NCBI RefSeq assembly: GCF_010501075.1
Contig: NZ_QVMN01000003.1
Location: forward strand, 262,292 to 326,291
Direction of reading: 5' to 3'
DNA: 64,000 nt
Origin: Dysgonomonas sp. 25
GTDB taxonomy: Bacteria; Bacteroidota; Bacteroidia; Bacteroidales; Dysgonomonadaceae
The translations under genes were made by a program, and so were the position numbers. Every line of letters starts with the position of its first letter. Position 1 is the first letter of the stretch. The notes under the pieces were generated by a model that made no database searches, had not been told where the DNA came from, and saw only the letters and a list, made by a program, of their open reading frames with translations. This document shows positions 32,212 to 41,795 of the stretch, one piece after another.

Positions 32212-34824
32212 ATGAAGATAACAAAAAACAAAACAAACTCAAAACTTGCAAACTTAGCATCCATACCTCTACTGATTGCATTTATTCTTTTGGTTGCTAT
32301 TTCATGTTCGTCTCACTCGGTACGTGATGTACGGGCGACGAAAGGCGGAAAGAAGTCAAAAAAGAGCAAGACTACTTCTACTACAGCGGCCTACGAACCC
32401 CGCAAGCTTTCGAAGGAAGAATTGAAAAGGAACATGGATGAGATGCGTCAGCTCTTCATGCTGAGAGAAACGGTCAATGTCGATATGCCCGATATGAGAG
32501 GTTTAGGGCTTGATTCGGTAGGGACGCTTGTCGTCGACCCTAACGCTATTATAGCTAATTGGGAGAAAAACCGTACAGCTGCGGCATTGGAAGAAGTACT
32601 TCCTATTGATACACTTCCGGCGATAGATACTTTAGCAGATACTTCGTTGGAAGCAGACTTGTTGTCTATGGATACTTCGTTGGAAAGCGATTCTATAGGC
32701 AATGATTCGTTGATTGTGGATTCGCTGATCGTGGACGGAGGAGATATGCTGGTGACAGATTCGTTAGACCTTGCTGTAGAGCCATTACAATCGGATACAA
32801 TTGCTGTAACGGATGATTTGGATTTGTATGCAGACGACAATGAAGATATTTACGCGACTGCTCCCGAAGGCGAAACAACCTACAGCAGCTATGTGGATGA
32901 AGGTCCTGTATCTCTGTCGGAGATTGTTGCGAAATCGAAAAACAGATATATCCCTGAACGTAACAGAAAAATTAATACCGGATTCGTAATTTATGTGCCG
33001 AAGGCGTTAATATCTCCATCGTGGAGAATGACGATTACGCCTAAGTTTATCATGAATGATTCGGTTCGTACTCTACCTGAAGTTGTGTTGAAGGGCTCTA
33101 AATTCCTCGATAATCAAAAATTATCATATCAGGATTACGAAGATTTCCAGAATTCTATTGTCTCAAAAGACGATTATGATAATCAATTCCTCGACTATGA
33201 CGGCATTAAGTCGGATATGAAAGCTCGTCAGGATATGTATTATGATAAATACTACGAAGCATGGAAGTTGCAGGTAGACTACGAAAAGTGGAAAAACAGA
33301 TGGTCTGATGACCGTGCTTTCGAAGCAGCACTGAAAGTTGCCGAGAGAAAAGAATTATATCATCAGGCGCAACGCGCGGCGCGTGACGAGAAATTTAAAT
33401 TGCTTGCTGCCGGACGCGATACGGCCGGAGTATATGCCGAACACATGAAACGCTTTACGAAGAAATCGAAAAAACTTCCTGAAGTATTTGAAAAGCCTGT
33501 CTTGACAGTTAATGATGTGCCTAAGAAATATAGAAGATTGTTCATCGAGAACAGAAAGATAGAGCATATCAGGAATGCTGTATTGACAGAAGCGGATTCG
33601 ATAGAAATATCCAAGCACCACTATCTGGTGGATGAAATTGCGATGAACGAGTTTAAAGACTCTACGCGCGAATATCATCGTCAGTTGATTATCCCGTTCC
33701 CTTACGAACAAGGAACACGTGTAGATACAATTGTTGATGGAAGCGAAGATTTCTTGTATTACTATCCTCAGGAAACAATCATTGATGACGGAAAATTTGA
33801 TTTTCGTTTGGTGACAGAAAGCAAAATCGAGAATTTCGGAATGAATACATTCCATTTCCCACAAAAAGATACAATGGAATATCAGGTTACATCGTTGGTA
33901 GACCTTATCAATCCTGACCTTTATATCAAGGAAACGACGATAAACCGTAATATGTATCACCTCGATATCTTGTATCCTAAGTTCGAAAGTGAAAAATGGG
34001 ATTTCAAGATTGGTTACCAGGATAATAAAAGTGTAGTACAGGCTTTTATGGATGACTACCAGAAATATGTGCTGGATAAAGGTTTCATATTAGATAGTGC
34101 TTACGTTGAAGTATCTACTTCGCTCGATGGTTCTTGGAATTTCAATGCTCAATTGACCATAAACAGAGCGAATGCTTTGAGAGACTACCTGATGAAAAAG
34201 GAATTCCCTCAATTGAATGAAGGTTTGTTTGATGCCGTACCTCGCGGTGAAGACTGGAATACCTTTGTAAGGTTGCTTCAACAAAGAGATGATATGCCAA
34301 ACAAAGAAGCTATCATCGAAATGATAGAAAATATGGTAGACCCGGATGAAACGGAACGTTCTATCAGACGCACATATAAGCGCGACTATAAAATAATGCA
34401 GGATTCGATTTATCCTAAATTGAAAAAAGCTGTGCTTGCGGTGTTCTTCCACCGTCCGAATATGGATACAGAGACAGCTATACAGCGCGACGAAATACCG
34501 GGCTATCAGGAAGCGCTGCAGATGATGAGAGAACGCAGGTATAATGATGCTGTTAAATCGGGTGCATTGACCATACATCCTGATTATAATACGGCTCTTC
34601 TCCTCACATGTATGGGAGACTTTGAACAAGCATATTCGCTATTGAACTTCCTTGCCCCTGATGCCGATATCTATTATCTGATGGCTATTGTGGCATATCA
34701 TCTTGGCAAAGAAGAAGAAGCGGTGGAACATTTGAAATCTGCAATCGACATAGATCCGGATAAGGCCAAACGAGTGCCGATGGATCCTGAGATGGTATTG
34801 CTGGTAGAGAAATATAACCTCTGA
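32212..34824 (+). CDS. Large OmpA-like/TPR lipoprotein, first paralogue
   Basis: An 870-aa lipoprotein (lipobox LVAISCSS). After a Lys/Ser-rich stretch comes an acidic Asp/Ser/Leu-rich low-complexity region at about 95-235 (repeats such as NDSLIVDSLIVDG), then a globular part shared with the next gene. A late segment (VEVSTSLDGSWNFNAQLTIN, followed by RANALRDYL) resembles an OmpA-like peptidoglycan-binding motif, and the end has two TPR-like units. I start at the ATG at 32212; a TTG 9 bases upstream is less likely. It may tether the outer membrane or act in a gliding/adhesion complex; this is inference. Confidence 0.7.
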   Translation: MKITKNKTNSKLANLASIPLLIAFILLVAISCSSHSVRDVRATKGGKKSKKSKTTSTTAAYEPRKLSKEELKRNMDEMRQLFMLRETVNVDMPDMRGLGLDSVGTLVVDPNAIIANWEKNRTAAALEEVLPIDTLPAIDTLADTSLEADLLSMDTSLESDSIGNDSLIVDSLIVDGGDMLVTDSLDLAVEPLQSDTIAVTDDLDLYADDNEDIYATAPEGETTYSSYVDEGPVSLSEIVAKSKNRYIPERNRKINTGFVIYVPKALISPSWRMTITPKFIMNDSVRTLPEVVLKGSKFLDNQKLSYQDYEDFQNSIVSKDDYDNQFLDYDGIKSDMKARQDMYYDKYYEAWKLQVDYEKWKNRWSDDRAFEAALKVAERKELYHQAQRAARDEKFKLLAAGRDTAGVYAEHMKRFTKKSKKLPEVFEKPVLTVNDVPKKYRRLFIENRKIEHIRNAVLTEADSIEISKHHYLVDEIAMNEFKDSTREYHRQLIIPFPYEQGTRVDTIVDGSEDFLYYYPQETIIDDGKFDFRLVTESKIENFGMNTFHFPQKDTMEYQVTSLVDLINPDLYIKETTINRNMYHLDILYPKFESEKWDFKIGYQDNKSVVQAFMDDYQKYVLDKGFILDSAYVEVSTSLDGSWNFNAQLTINRANALRDYLMKKEFPQLNEGLFDAVPRGEDWNTFVRLLQQRDDMPNKEAIIEMIENMVDPDETERSIRRTYKRDYKIMQDSIYPKLKKAVLAVFFHRPNMDTETAIQRDEIPGYQEALQMMRERRYNDAVKSGALTIHPDYNTALLLTCMGDFEQAYSLLNFLAPDADIYYLMAIVAYHLGKEEEAVEHLKSAIDIDPDKAKRVPMDPEMVLLVEKYNL

Positions 34825-34945
34825 AAATAAAGTAAAACAAAACAATATAGAGTTGTACAATATATTTAGAATTAAGTATTTATGTAATATTGTAAAAAAT
34901 AGAAATTGTTCAAGGGCATATAGGGCGACTTTGGAAAATTTCATA

Positions 34946-34953
34946 TAAATTTG
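34946..34953 (+). promoter_or_regulatory. -7 element upstream of the second large lipoprotein
   Basis: TAAATTTG followed by CA is an exact -7 box, 45 bases before the ATG at 34998; no well-spaced TTTG box is seen. Confidence 0.45.
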
Positions 34954-34997
34954 CACTTATTATATTACTTACTATTTATCAATGACAAAGTAGAAGT

Positions 34998-37511
34998 ATG
35001 AAAAAAAATCATTTGAATACAAAATCAACCCTTACTACACTATTTTACATCCCTACCGTAGTAGCTGCACTATTGCTATTGACTTATTCTTGTTCGTCCA
35101 GTAAGGTCGATCCTGCGACGGATTTTTCTCATAAATCGCAATTTCAATATAAGTCTAAGAAGCCTGTTTCGATGAATCTTTTCATGCAGGCCAAAAGGGC
35201 GAATCTTCAGACGACGACCAATAACGACTTTGCCGATATGTACGGTATATATCGTGATTCGACAAAAGCAATCCGAGTGGTGTTGCCCGAAGACGATTAC
35301 TTGTTGAGATATGTCGATTTCTCGGAATTTGACAAGAAACCGGAGGAAATAGCTGCCGATACGTTGAAGAAGCAGGTAGATATGAAACTTAGTCAGGTAG
35401 AAAATCTGGCTGAAGTTGTTGCTACTGCTAAAGCCCAATACGCAGCCGAAAGAAACGGTAATGTTAAGTTAGATTTTGTAGTAACAGTACCGAAAGAGTT
35501 ACTCTCTAAAAAATGGAGAGTATTACTCAGCCCGTCATTGATCGTTGCAGACTCTGTACAGGCTATGCCTGAAATGATGATAAGAGGAGAGGAATTCTAT
35601 AACAAGCAGGTTACTGACGAAGAGAATTACCAGAAATTCCTGAACTCATTGGTAGAAGAGAAAGACTATGATCAAGTAATGGTTGATCGCAAGCAAATCA
35701 GAAAAAGCCTGAAGAATCTTCAGAATTTCTATTGGAAAAACTACAATGCGGACTGGAACAGACAAGTCGATTACGAAAAATGGAAATTCGAGCGTGGAGA
35801 CGTAAATGCATTCCTTTCGGCTAAAGAAATAGCTTATAATGAAAAGAAATATCACGAAAATGCCCGTAAAGCATTAGACCGTGTAGCAAGAGACTATGTA
35901 GACGGAAAAGATACTGTCGGTCTTTTTGCCAGATATATGGCTGAATTCGAGGCGAAAACGAATAAGCGAAAAAATATCAACAAATCAGCCGAGCAAGTAA
36001 GCGAGAAAGAAGTTCCGAAGAAATTCCGCGATTTGCATCAGTCGGGAAGGACTGTTAATGATGTGAAGAATATCGCAGTTACCATAGAAGACTCGCTGCG
36101 TATTGCCAGCCATAGCTTCTTCTACGATGATATTGCCCTGAATGAAATGGCTATTCTCCGTAAAGAAATCATTCGCAAGGAGATTGTTAAATATCCGATG
36201 GATGAATATACAGGATTGGAACTCGATACAGTATTGTTAAATACAGATGGCGACTTCGAATACCGCTATTCAAAAACATATCCGGTGACTGATGATGTGC
36301 AGAAACTGCAAATTGCTATGTCCGGAAAGATCGACGCAGTCGACTTGAGTGGATATACAATGGCTGACAGTGATACACTGAAATATTATGTATCTACCCT
36401 TTCGCAGCTGATAGATTCTACATTGGCGGGAAGAGAGATTCAAATATTCCGTAACGTATTCGACGAAGTATCCGTACGTCCAAAATATCGTGCCGGAAAA
36501 GCTAATTTCGATATTGACTTCGAAGACAACCGCGCACAGGTTGAAATTATCAAAGAGGCTTATAACCGTAACCGTTATGAAAGAGGTTTGATAATCGACA
36601 GCGTTGTGTTGAGAGCTTCTTCATCATTGGAAGGAACTTACGATATGAACCTCGACCTCTCGCGCAAGAGAAGTATCGGGATGAAAGAATTCCTCACAAC
36701 TTACATGCCATCCGAAGTTGATGTAGAGAATACCTTCAAGGCTCTTTATATCGGAGAAGATTGGACAAGTGCGATAAAAGAGGTGGAAAATAATCCGAAC
36801 ATTCAAAATAAAGAAGCTATTGTTGAAATGTTGAGCAATGCCGTTTTCTTGGATGAAGTAGAGCAACAGATGAAAATCAAATATCCTGCCGATTACCGGA
36901 TTATCTACCGTGATATATATCCTACTCTGCGCAAGATTGATATTATATTTAATATGAGCCGCCCATATATGGGAGTAGCGGATTCTACTTATATCAAAGT
37001 CAATCCAGACTATATGGCTGGTATCACCCACCTCAAGAACAGAGACTACAGAAATGCCCTCCGTTCTTTGTTGGAGCACCAGGATTACAATACAGCGCTT
37101 TGCTATGCTTGTATGGGACAAAATGCAAGAGCTTATAACTTGCTGAAAAAGCTTCCAGTGACAGCTAACAGCGAATACCTGTTTGCGATAGTAGCTTACA
37201 ACGTAGACCGTAAAGAGGAAGCTGTGCAACACTTGTTGAATGCATGTAATTCCGATCCGAATAAAGCATATCGTATCCCGCTCGATAATGAGATAACCCA
37301 ATTAGTCGAAGAATATGATCTGACAGGGCAGATACACGATATCCTGAAAGCGAAAGAAGAAAGAGATGCTGAAGAAGCACGCCTGAAAGCAGAAGAAGCT
37401 GCAGGTAAAAAAGCTCAAACAGTCAGAGAAAGAGATGAACCATACGATCCGGAAGAAGAAGATATGAGGATTGGTGTTAGCATCGATGACGATGAAGTAA
37501 TACTTGAATAA
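34998..37511 (+). CDS. Large OmpA-like/TPR lipoprotein, second paralogue
   Basis: An 837-aa lipoprotein (lipobox LLTYSCSS), paralogous to the preceding gene over most of its length: shared LDFVVTVPKELLSKKWRV-type block, VDYEKWK, NFDIDFEDNRAQVEIIKEAY, ASSSLEGTYDMNLDLSRKRS (OmpA-like), and C-terminal TPRs ending NSDPNKAYRIPLDNEITQLV. It lacks the long acidic repeat of its partner and has instead a Glu/Asp-rich tail. The two genes have separate promoters. The pair suggests a duplicated envelope component; the role is unknown. Confidence 0.7.
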   Translation: MKKNHLNTKSTLTTLFYIPTVVAALLLLTYSCSSSKVDPATDFSHKSQFQYKSKKPVSMNLFMQAKRANLQTTTNNDFADMYGIYRDSTKAIRVVLPEDDYLLRYVDFSEFDKKPEEIAADTLKKQVDMKLSQVENLAEVVATAKAQYAAERNGNVKLDFVVTVPKELLSKKWRVLLSPSLIVADSVQAMPEMMIRGEEFYNKQVTDEENYQKFLNSLVEEKDYDQVMVDRKQIRKSLKNLQNFYWKNYNADWNRQVDYEKWKFERGDVNAFLSAKEIAYNEKKYHENARKALDRVARDYVDGKDTVGLFARYMAEFEAKTNKRKNINKSAEQVSEKEVPKKFRDLHQSGRTVNDVKNIAVTIEDSLRIASHSFFYDDIALNEMAILRKEIIRKEIVKYPMDEYTGLELDTVLLNTDGDFEYRYSKTYPVTDDVQKLQIAMSGKIDAVDLSGYTMADSDTLKYYVSTLSQLIDSTLAGREIQIFRNVFDEVSVRPKYRAGKANFDIDFEDNRAQVEIIKEAYNRNRYERGLIIDSVVLRASSSLEGTYDMNLDLSRKRSIGMKEFLTTYMPSEVDVENTFKALYIGEDWTSAIKEVENNPNIQNKEAIVEMLSNAVFLDEVEQQMKIKYPADYRIIYRDIYPTLRKIDIIFNMSRPYMGVADSTYIKVNPDYMAGITHLKNRDYRNALRSLLEHQDYNTALCYACMGQNARAYNLLKKLPVTANSEYLFAIVAYNVDRKEEAVQHLLNACNSDPNKAYRIPLDNEITQLVEEYDLTGQIHDILKAKEERDAEEARLKAEEAAGKKAQTVRERDEPYDPEEEDMRIGVSIDDDEVILE

Positions 37512-37531
37512 GCAAGAAACGATATATCATA

Positions 37532-37565
37532 AGAATTACCTCCGGAACTATTCGGGGGTAATTCT
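37532..37565 (+). terminator. Terminator before rlmB
   Basis: AGAATTACC (37532-37540) pairs with GGTAATTCT (37557-37565), with an inner CCG/CGG, followed by GTCTT. Confidence 0.6.
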
Positions 37566-37587
37566 GTCTTAAAGAAGAAGATAACAG

Positions 37588-38325
37588 ATGAAAGAAAAAG
37601 AGATGATTTTCGGTATACGGGCTGTGATAGAAGCTGTCGAAGCCGGGAAAGAGATAGATAAAATAATCGTCAGGAAAGACCTGCAAGGAGAGTTGGCAAA
37701 AGAACTGTTTGCTATCCTCAATTCTAATAACATTCCCGTTCAACGGGTTCCTGTCGAACGTCTCGATCGTTATACCCGCAAAAATCATCAGGGCGTTATC
37801 GCCTTTCTTTCCGCTATTACCTACGAGCGGATCGAGGATATTGTACCTTTCCTCTACGAGAATGGGAAAATACCCTTTATCATCTTACTGGATGGCATAA
37901 CCGATGTTCGCAATTTCGGTGCCATTGCCCGTACGTGTGAGGTCGCAGGAGCGGATGCTATCGTTATCCCTGCGCGTGGCAGTGTGAGTGTGAATGCCGA
38001 TGCCGTAAAAACATCCGCAGGCGCTTTGCTCAAAATCCCTGTCTGTAAGGAACAAAGCCTTACAGCGACAATAAAATACCTCAAGGATTGCGGGATAAAA
38101 GTCGTGGCAGCCACCGAAAAGGCTGAAAAGACATACACCGAAGGTACCTACACCGAACCTGTTGCCATTGTGATGGGTGCGGAGGATATGGGCGTTTCTA
38201 TCGAGAATATCCGCATTGCCGACGAGTTGGTGCGTATCCCTCAATTCGGGACAATCGCTTCCCTGAATGTGTCGGTTGCCGCAGGTGTTTTGATGTATGA
38301 GGTTGTTCGCCAACGTAATTTGTAG
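37588..38325 (+). CDS. rlmB: 23S rRNA (guanosine-2'-O-)-methyltransferase, RlmB/SpoU family
   Basis: A 245-aa SpoU-family methyltransferase. The N-terminal domain (MIFGIRAVIEAVEAGKEIDK) binds the RNA substrate. The knotted SPOUT domain has the three motifs: NFGAIARTCEVAGADAIV, AIVMGAEDMGVS and RIPQFGTIASLNVSVAAGVL. By homology it methylates the 2'-O of G2251 in 23S rRNA, in the cytoplasm during ribosome assembly. It is preceded by a terminator and is followed after 4 bases by a TonB-C-like gene. Close paralogues (TrmH-type) modify tRNA, so the exact target is inferred. Confidence 0.88.
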   Translation: MKEKEMIFGIRAVIEAVEAGKEIDKIIVRKDLQGELAKELFAILNSNNIPVQRVPVERLDRYTRKNHQGVIAFLSAITYERIEDIVPFLYENGKIPFIILLDGITDVRNFGAIARTCEVAGADAIVIPARGSVSVNADAVKTSAGALLKIPVCKEQSLTATIKYLKDCGIKVVAATEKAEKTYTEGTYTEPVAIVMGAEDMGVSIENIRIADELVRIPQFGTIASLNVSVAAGVLMYEVVRQRNL

Positions 38326-38329
38326 TCGT

Positions 38330-38728
38330 ATGAATGTTTTGCGTATCTTGATTCTTCCTCTGCTATTGTTGCCGATGCTTTTATCCGCACAGGAAAAGGA
38401 TATGGCAAAAGATTCGACGATTTATACTACAGTGGAGCAAATGCCGCAATTCCCCGGAGGAGAAGCCGAGATGAACAAATATATAAGAGATAATCTCCGC
38501 TTTTCAAACGACTCAACATGCTCTTCATTCATAAGGGTTACAGCCCGTTTTGTAGTAGAAAAGGATGGCTCTATAAAAGATATTAAGATATTACGCGGCG
38601 TATGCCCATCACACGATAGGGCCGTTGTCGATCTGGTAAAAGGAATGCCGTACTGGATTCCCGGAAAGCAGAACGGGAGAGAAGCTCGCGTTTATTATAC
38701 ATTGCCAATACGTATTTGTTTCAGATAA
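38330..38728 (+). CDS. Secreted TonB C-terminal-domain-like protein
   Basis: A 132-aa protein with a signal peptide (MNVLRILILPLLLLPMLLSA) and a domain like the C-terminal part of energy-transducer TonB: MPQFPGGEAEMNKYIRDNL, then VTARFVVEKDGSIKDIKIL and VKGMPYWIPGKQNGREARV. There is no membrane-anchored N-terminal arm, so it is not a full TonB; many such stand-alone domains occur in Bacteroidetes. The start at 38330 is chosen for the signal peptide and lies 4 bases after the rlmB stop. Confidence 0.75.
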   Translation: MNVLRILILPLLLLPMLLSAQEKDMAKDSTIYTTVEQMPQFPGGEAEMNKYIRDNLRFSNDSTCSSFIRVTARFVVEKDGSIKDIKILRGVCPSHDRAVVDLVKGMPYWIPGKQNGREARVYYTLPIRICFR

Positions 38729-38740
38729 TATAAATCACTT

Positions 38741-39118
38741 ATGAAAAAAGTAATCGCATCAAAAGAAGCTCCGGCCGCAATAGGACCGTACAGCCAGGCA
38801 ATAGAAGTTAACGGAATGCTTTTCATTTCGGGACAATTACCTATCGACGCATCGACTGGCGAATTCCCTGCCGGAGGCATCAAAGAGCAAACAGCACAAT
38901 CGTTTGCCAATATCAAAGCTATCCTGAAAGAAGCGGGTATGACCACCGATAATATCGTCAAAACAACTGTATTGTTGGCTGATATAGCTGATTTTGCAGG
39001 GATGAACGAGGTATATGCTACCCAGTTCGGGACAACGTTTCCGGCTCGTTCGGCTTTTGCCGTAAAAGACCTGCCTAAAGGCGCATTGGTAGAAATAGAA
39101 GTAATAGCAGCCAAATAA
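38741..39118 (+). CDS. ridA: RidA family reactive-intermediate deaminase
   Basis: A 125-aa RidA/YjgF/UK114 protein. Family motifs: APAAIGPYSQAIEVNGMLFI, SGQLPIDASTGEF, DIADFAGMNEVYATQFG, PARSAFAVKDLPKGALVEIE with the conserved Arg and Glu of the active site. It hydrolyses reactive enamine/imine intermediates made by PLP enzymes and forms cytoplasmic trimers. It lies 12 bases after the TonB-C-like gene and before ribD; there is no clear functional link to these. Confidence 0.93.
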   Translation: MKKVIASKEAPAAIGPYSQAIEVNGMLFISGQLPIDASTGEFPAGGIKEQTAQSFANIKAILKEAGMTTDNIVKTTVLLADIADFAGMNEVYATQFGTTFPARSAFAVKDLPKGALVEIEVIAAK

Positions 39119-39208
39119 TCATTGCAGGAAATGTGAAATAATGCCGGATAGATAAAATAATCATCCGGCATCTTCGTTTTTGTGTATGATGAGAAGAGCA
39201 AAACGCCT

Positions 39209-40264
39209 ATGACTACCGACGAAAAATACATGTACAGATGCCTCCAATTAGCCCGGAAGGGATTGGGGCATGTATCACCTAACCCTATGGTGGGGGCTGT
39301 GATAGTGCATGAGGGTAGGATAATAGGGGAAGGTTATCATCGTTGTTACGGAGAATCGCACGCCGAAGTGAATGCTATCGCCTCCGTGAAGGATAAAAGC
39401 AAGCTGAAAGAGTCTACCATATATGTTTCGCTCGAACCGTGCTCCCATTATGGAAAAACGCCTCCTTGTGCCGAACTGATTGTTCGCCATGAGATTCCGC
39501 GGGTGGTGGTGGCCTGCTTAGATCCTTATCCTTCGGTAGCCGGTAGAGGTATTGCTATCCTACGGGATGCCGGAATCACGGTTGAAGTTGGCGTTCTCGA
39601 GAATGAAGCGTTGGAGCTGAACAAAGAATTTATTACTCTTCAGACGAAACAGCGTCCCTATATCTACTTGAAATGGGCACAAAGCAAAGATGGCTTTATC
39701 GCCCGGAGAGATGCCGATGGAAAAAGCATGCCTGTTATCCTTTCCAACCCTTTTACCCAGCTATTGGTGCATAAGATGCGGTCGGAAATCGATGCTATTA
39801 TGATCGGTACAAATACTGCCGTATCGGATAATCCGCAGCTATCCACCCGCTTGTGGAGCGGAAAAAATCCTGTGCGGGTAGTATTGGATAGAACCGGACG
39901 CATCCCGCAGGATTATAAATTGCTGGATAATACGATAGAAACTATTGTTTTTACCGAAGCTATGGCAGAGGAAAAAAAGCAAGGCAAAATATCTTTCGTC
40001 CCTGTCAGGTTTGATGAGCAGCTTTTGAACGAGATATTTAAAATACTGGCAGAAAGAAATATTGCCTCCGTTATGGTGGAGGGAGGTAGCCACTTGCTTC
40101 AGTCGCTGATAGACAGTGATTTGTGGGATGAGGTATACGTAGAAGTGGCTGATGCCGAACTCGGTAGCGGGCTGAAAGCTCCCGAGGTAAAAGGACGAAG
40201 GGCTAAAATCCATTCCTGGTATCGCTCAAACCAGTACCATCTAAAGCCATTACAACAAACATAA
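39209..40264 (+). CDS. ribD: Bifunctional riboflavin biosynthesis deaminase/reductase
   Basis: A 351-aa RibD from the ATG at 39209 (a GTG 27 bases upstream is possible). The N-terminal deaminase has HAEVNA and PCSHYGKTPPC zinc motifs; the C-terminal half is the pyrimidine reductase domain (KWAQSKDGFIA, DAIMIGTNTAVSDNPQLSTR, VMVEGGSHL). It carries out steps two and three of riboflavin synthesis. ribH, the lumazine synthase, is 18 kb to the right and not in the same operon. The length is typical. Confidence 0.93.
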   Translation: MTTDEKYMYRCLQLARKGLGHVSPNPMVGAVIVHEGRIIGEGYHRCYGESHAEVNAIASVKDKSKLKESTIYVSLEPCSHYGKTPPCAELIVRHEIPRVVVACLDPYPSVAGRGIAILRDAGITVEVGVLENEALELNKEFITLQTKQRPYIYLKWAQSKDGFIARRDADGKSMPVILSNPFTQLLVHKMRSEIDAIMIGTNTAVSDNPQLSTRLWSGKNPVRVVLDRTGRIPQDYKLLDNTIETIVFTEAMAEEKKQGKISFVPVRFDEQLLNEIFKILAERNIASVMVEGGSHLLQSLIDSDLWDEVYVEVADAELGSGLKAPEVKGRRAKIHSWYRSNQYHLKPLQQT

Positions 40265-40286
40265 AATATTATAAATATTGGAATTA

Positions 40287-40319
40287 TTGGTTAACAAGCC
40301 GAAATTCTTCCTATTTTTG
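40287..40319 (+). promoter_or_regulatory. Promoter of the DUF6242 lipoprotein gene
   Basis: TTGG at 40287-40290 and TATTTTTG at 40312-40319 with a 21-22 bp spacer resemble the -33/-7 pair; the ATG follows at 40351. Confidence 0.5.
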
Positions 40320-40350
40320 CAAATTAAATATTGAACAAATAAATAAGTAA

Positions 40351-41727
40351 ATGAATTTGAAACATATCGCATACACTGTTATCACAATACTTATTTCAGT
40401 ATTAGCCTATTCATGTAATGATAGCGAAACAGATACAACATATTCGTATTCGAACAATAGTATGATATATTCCTTTTCGCTGAAAGGAACTCCCTATACC
40501 GGGCACGATACTGCTGCGTATGCTGTTTTGGAAAAGACGGTGTTTGCAATCGACCAGCGCAATAACCTGATATACAACCCGGACTCGTTGCCGTATAAAA
40601 CGCGCCTTACTAAATTTATGCCTACCATCTCTTTCGAGAGTGGTTCTACGGCAAAGGTAGAGGTGATAGAGCCCGATTCGACATGGACATGGTCGAGCAG
40701 CGATTCTATCAATTTCGCCAATAATATCGATTTGCTTGTCACGCCTCCAAGTGGCGAAATGCCTCGCCGTTACGGAATAAAGCTGAATATTCATCAGATA
40801 GATCCCGATACGATTGCCTGGAAACAGGTACTTCCGTCGCTGGCTAATCCTGCGGGAAGTAAAATAAAAGCGCTTGTAAACGACGACGATCTATTCGTTT
40901 ATATCAAGACCGCTTCGGCTATTACAGTCTATACATCCAACAAAAACACTATCAGCTGGACTTCGACTGCTGCTGTCGGATTGCCTCCGGCTACTACGAA
41001 ACTGGAATCGTTGATATTATTTAATAATACGCTCTATATCCTCGATGATGCAGGGCTGGCCTATTCTTCTCCTGTAACAGACGGTGTCAATTGGACGTCG
41101 ACAGGAAATGCAACACCTATCTACAGCATTCTGGGTATATTGCCTGAACCGACGGCAGCGACAGATTCGCTACTTGTCCTTTATGCTAACGGGGCGAATT
41201 ACAGTTTTGCTAAGTCGATAGATATGGCAGCACTCAATCCTGTTGCGAAGATAAAAGGATTTGCTGCAAACGTTGCTCCGCAGAACTTCCCGTCTACAGG
41301 CTTTTCTACCTCTACCAATTATGCAAGGGATGATGCTTCGCAGAATCTGCTCCTTGTTTCGGGAGGGAAGACTTTTGCCGGCGAGCTTTCGGCTACGACA
41401 TGGATTATCAACAAAGGACAAAATAATATCCTCGAAGTAAACGAGACGACCAATACATCGGTAAGCCCGTTTGATATAGCAGCCGATTTCAAAACGACCT
41501 TGTACGATAATTCCGTTTATGGATTTACCAACGATTCGATATATATCAGCAAATGGGGTGCCAATTGGTCTAAAGCTCCTGAAAAACAATTGTTCAATGT
41601 CAATATGAAAACATCGGAAAACCAGTCGATATTTGTCGATAAGAACAATTATATATGGGTAGTCGGAGGAGCTAACGGGGCTAATTATGATATCTGGAAA
41701 GGGCAATTGAACAGATTGAGGAAATAA
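40351..41727 (+). CDS. DUF6242-type beta-propeller lipoprotein
   Basis: A 458-aa lipoprotein (lipobox LAYSCND, Cys22). The N-terminal 150 residues form a beta domain (MIYSFSLKGTPYTGHDTAAY); the rest shows repeated short strands with WTSTAAVGLPPATTK and ESLILFNNTLYILDDAG, as in kelch/propeller-like proteins of the DUF6242 group. It is predicted at the cell surface or periplasm; no ligand is known. It heads a set that runs into the beta-barrel gene, uppS and bamA, though a 68-base gap follows it. Confidence 0.65.
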   Translation: MNLKHIAYTVITILISVLAYSCNDSETDTTYSYSNNSMIYSFSLKGTPYTGHDTAAYAVLEKTVFAIDQRNNLIYNPDSLPYKTRLTKFMPTISFESGSTAKVEVIEPDSTWTWSSSDSINFANNIDLLVTPPSGEMPRRYGIKLNIHQIDPDTIAWKQVLPSLANPAGSKIKALVNDDDLFVYIKTASAITVYTSNKNTISWTSTAAVGLPPATTKLESLILFNNTLYILDDAGLAYSSPVTDGVNWTSTGNATPIYSILGILPEPTAATDSLLVLYANGANYSFAKSIDMAALNPVAKIKGFAANVAPQNFPSTGFSTSTNYARDDASQNLLLVSGGKTFAGELSATTWIINKGQNNILEVNETTNTSVSPFDIAADFKTTLYDNSVYGFTNDSIYISKWGANWSKAPEKQLFNVNMKTSENQSIFVDKNNYIWVVGGANGANYDIWKGQLNRLRK

Positions 41728-41795
41728 ATTTGAGTATCGATTATACTTTATATATAAAAAACAGCGTTTAAAGGAGAAACAAGAAATATCAGATA

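Noticed and set aside
36624-37301. Long antisense frame within the second large lipoprotein gene
   Set aside because: No family signal, and the sense protein is supported by its paralogue.
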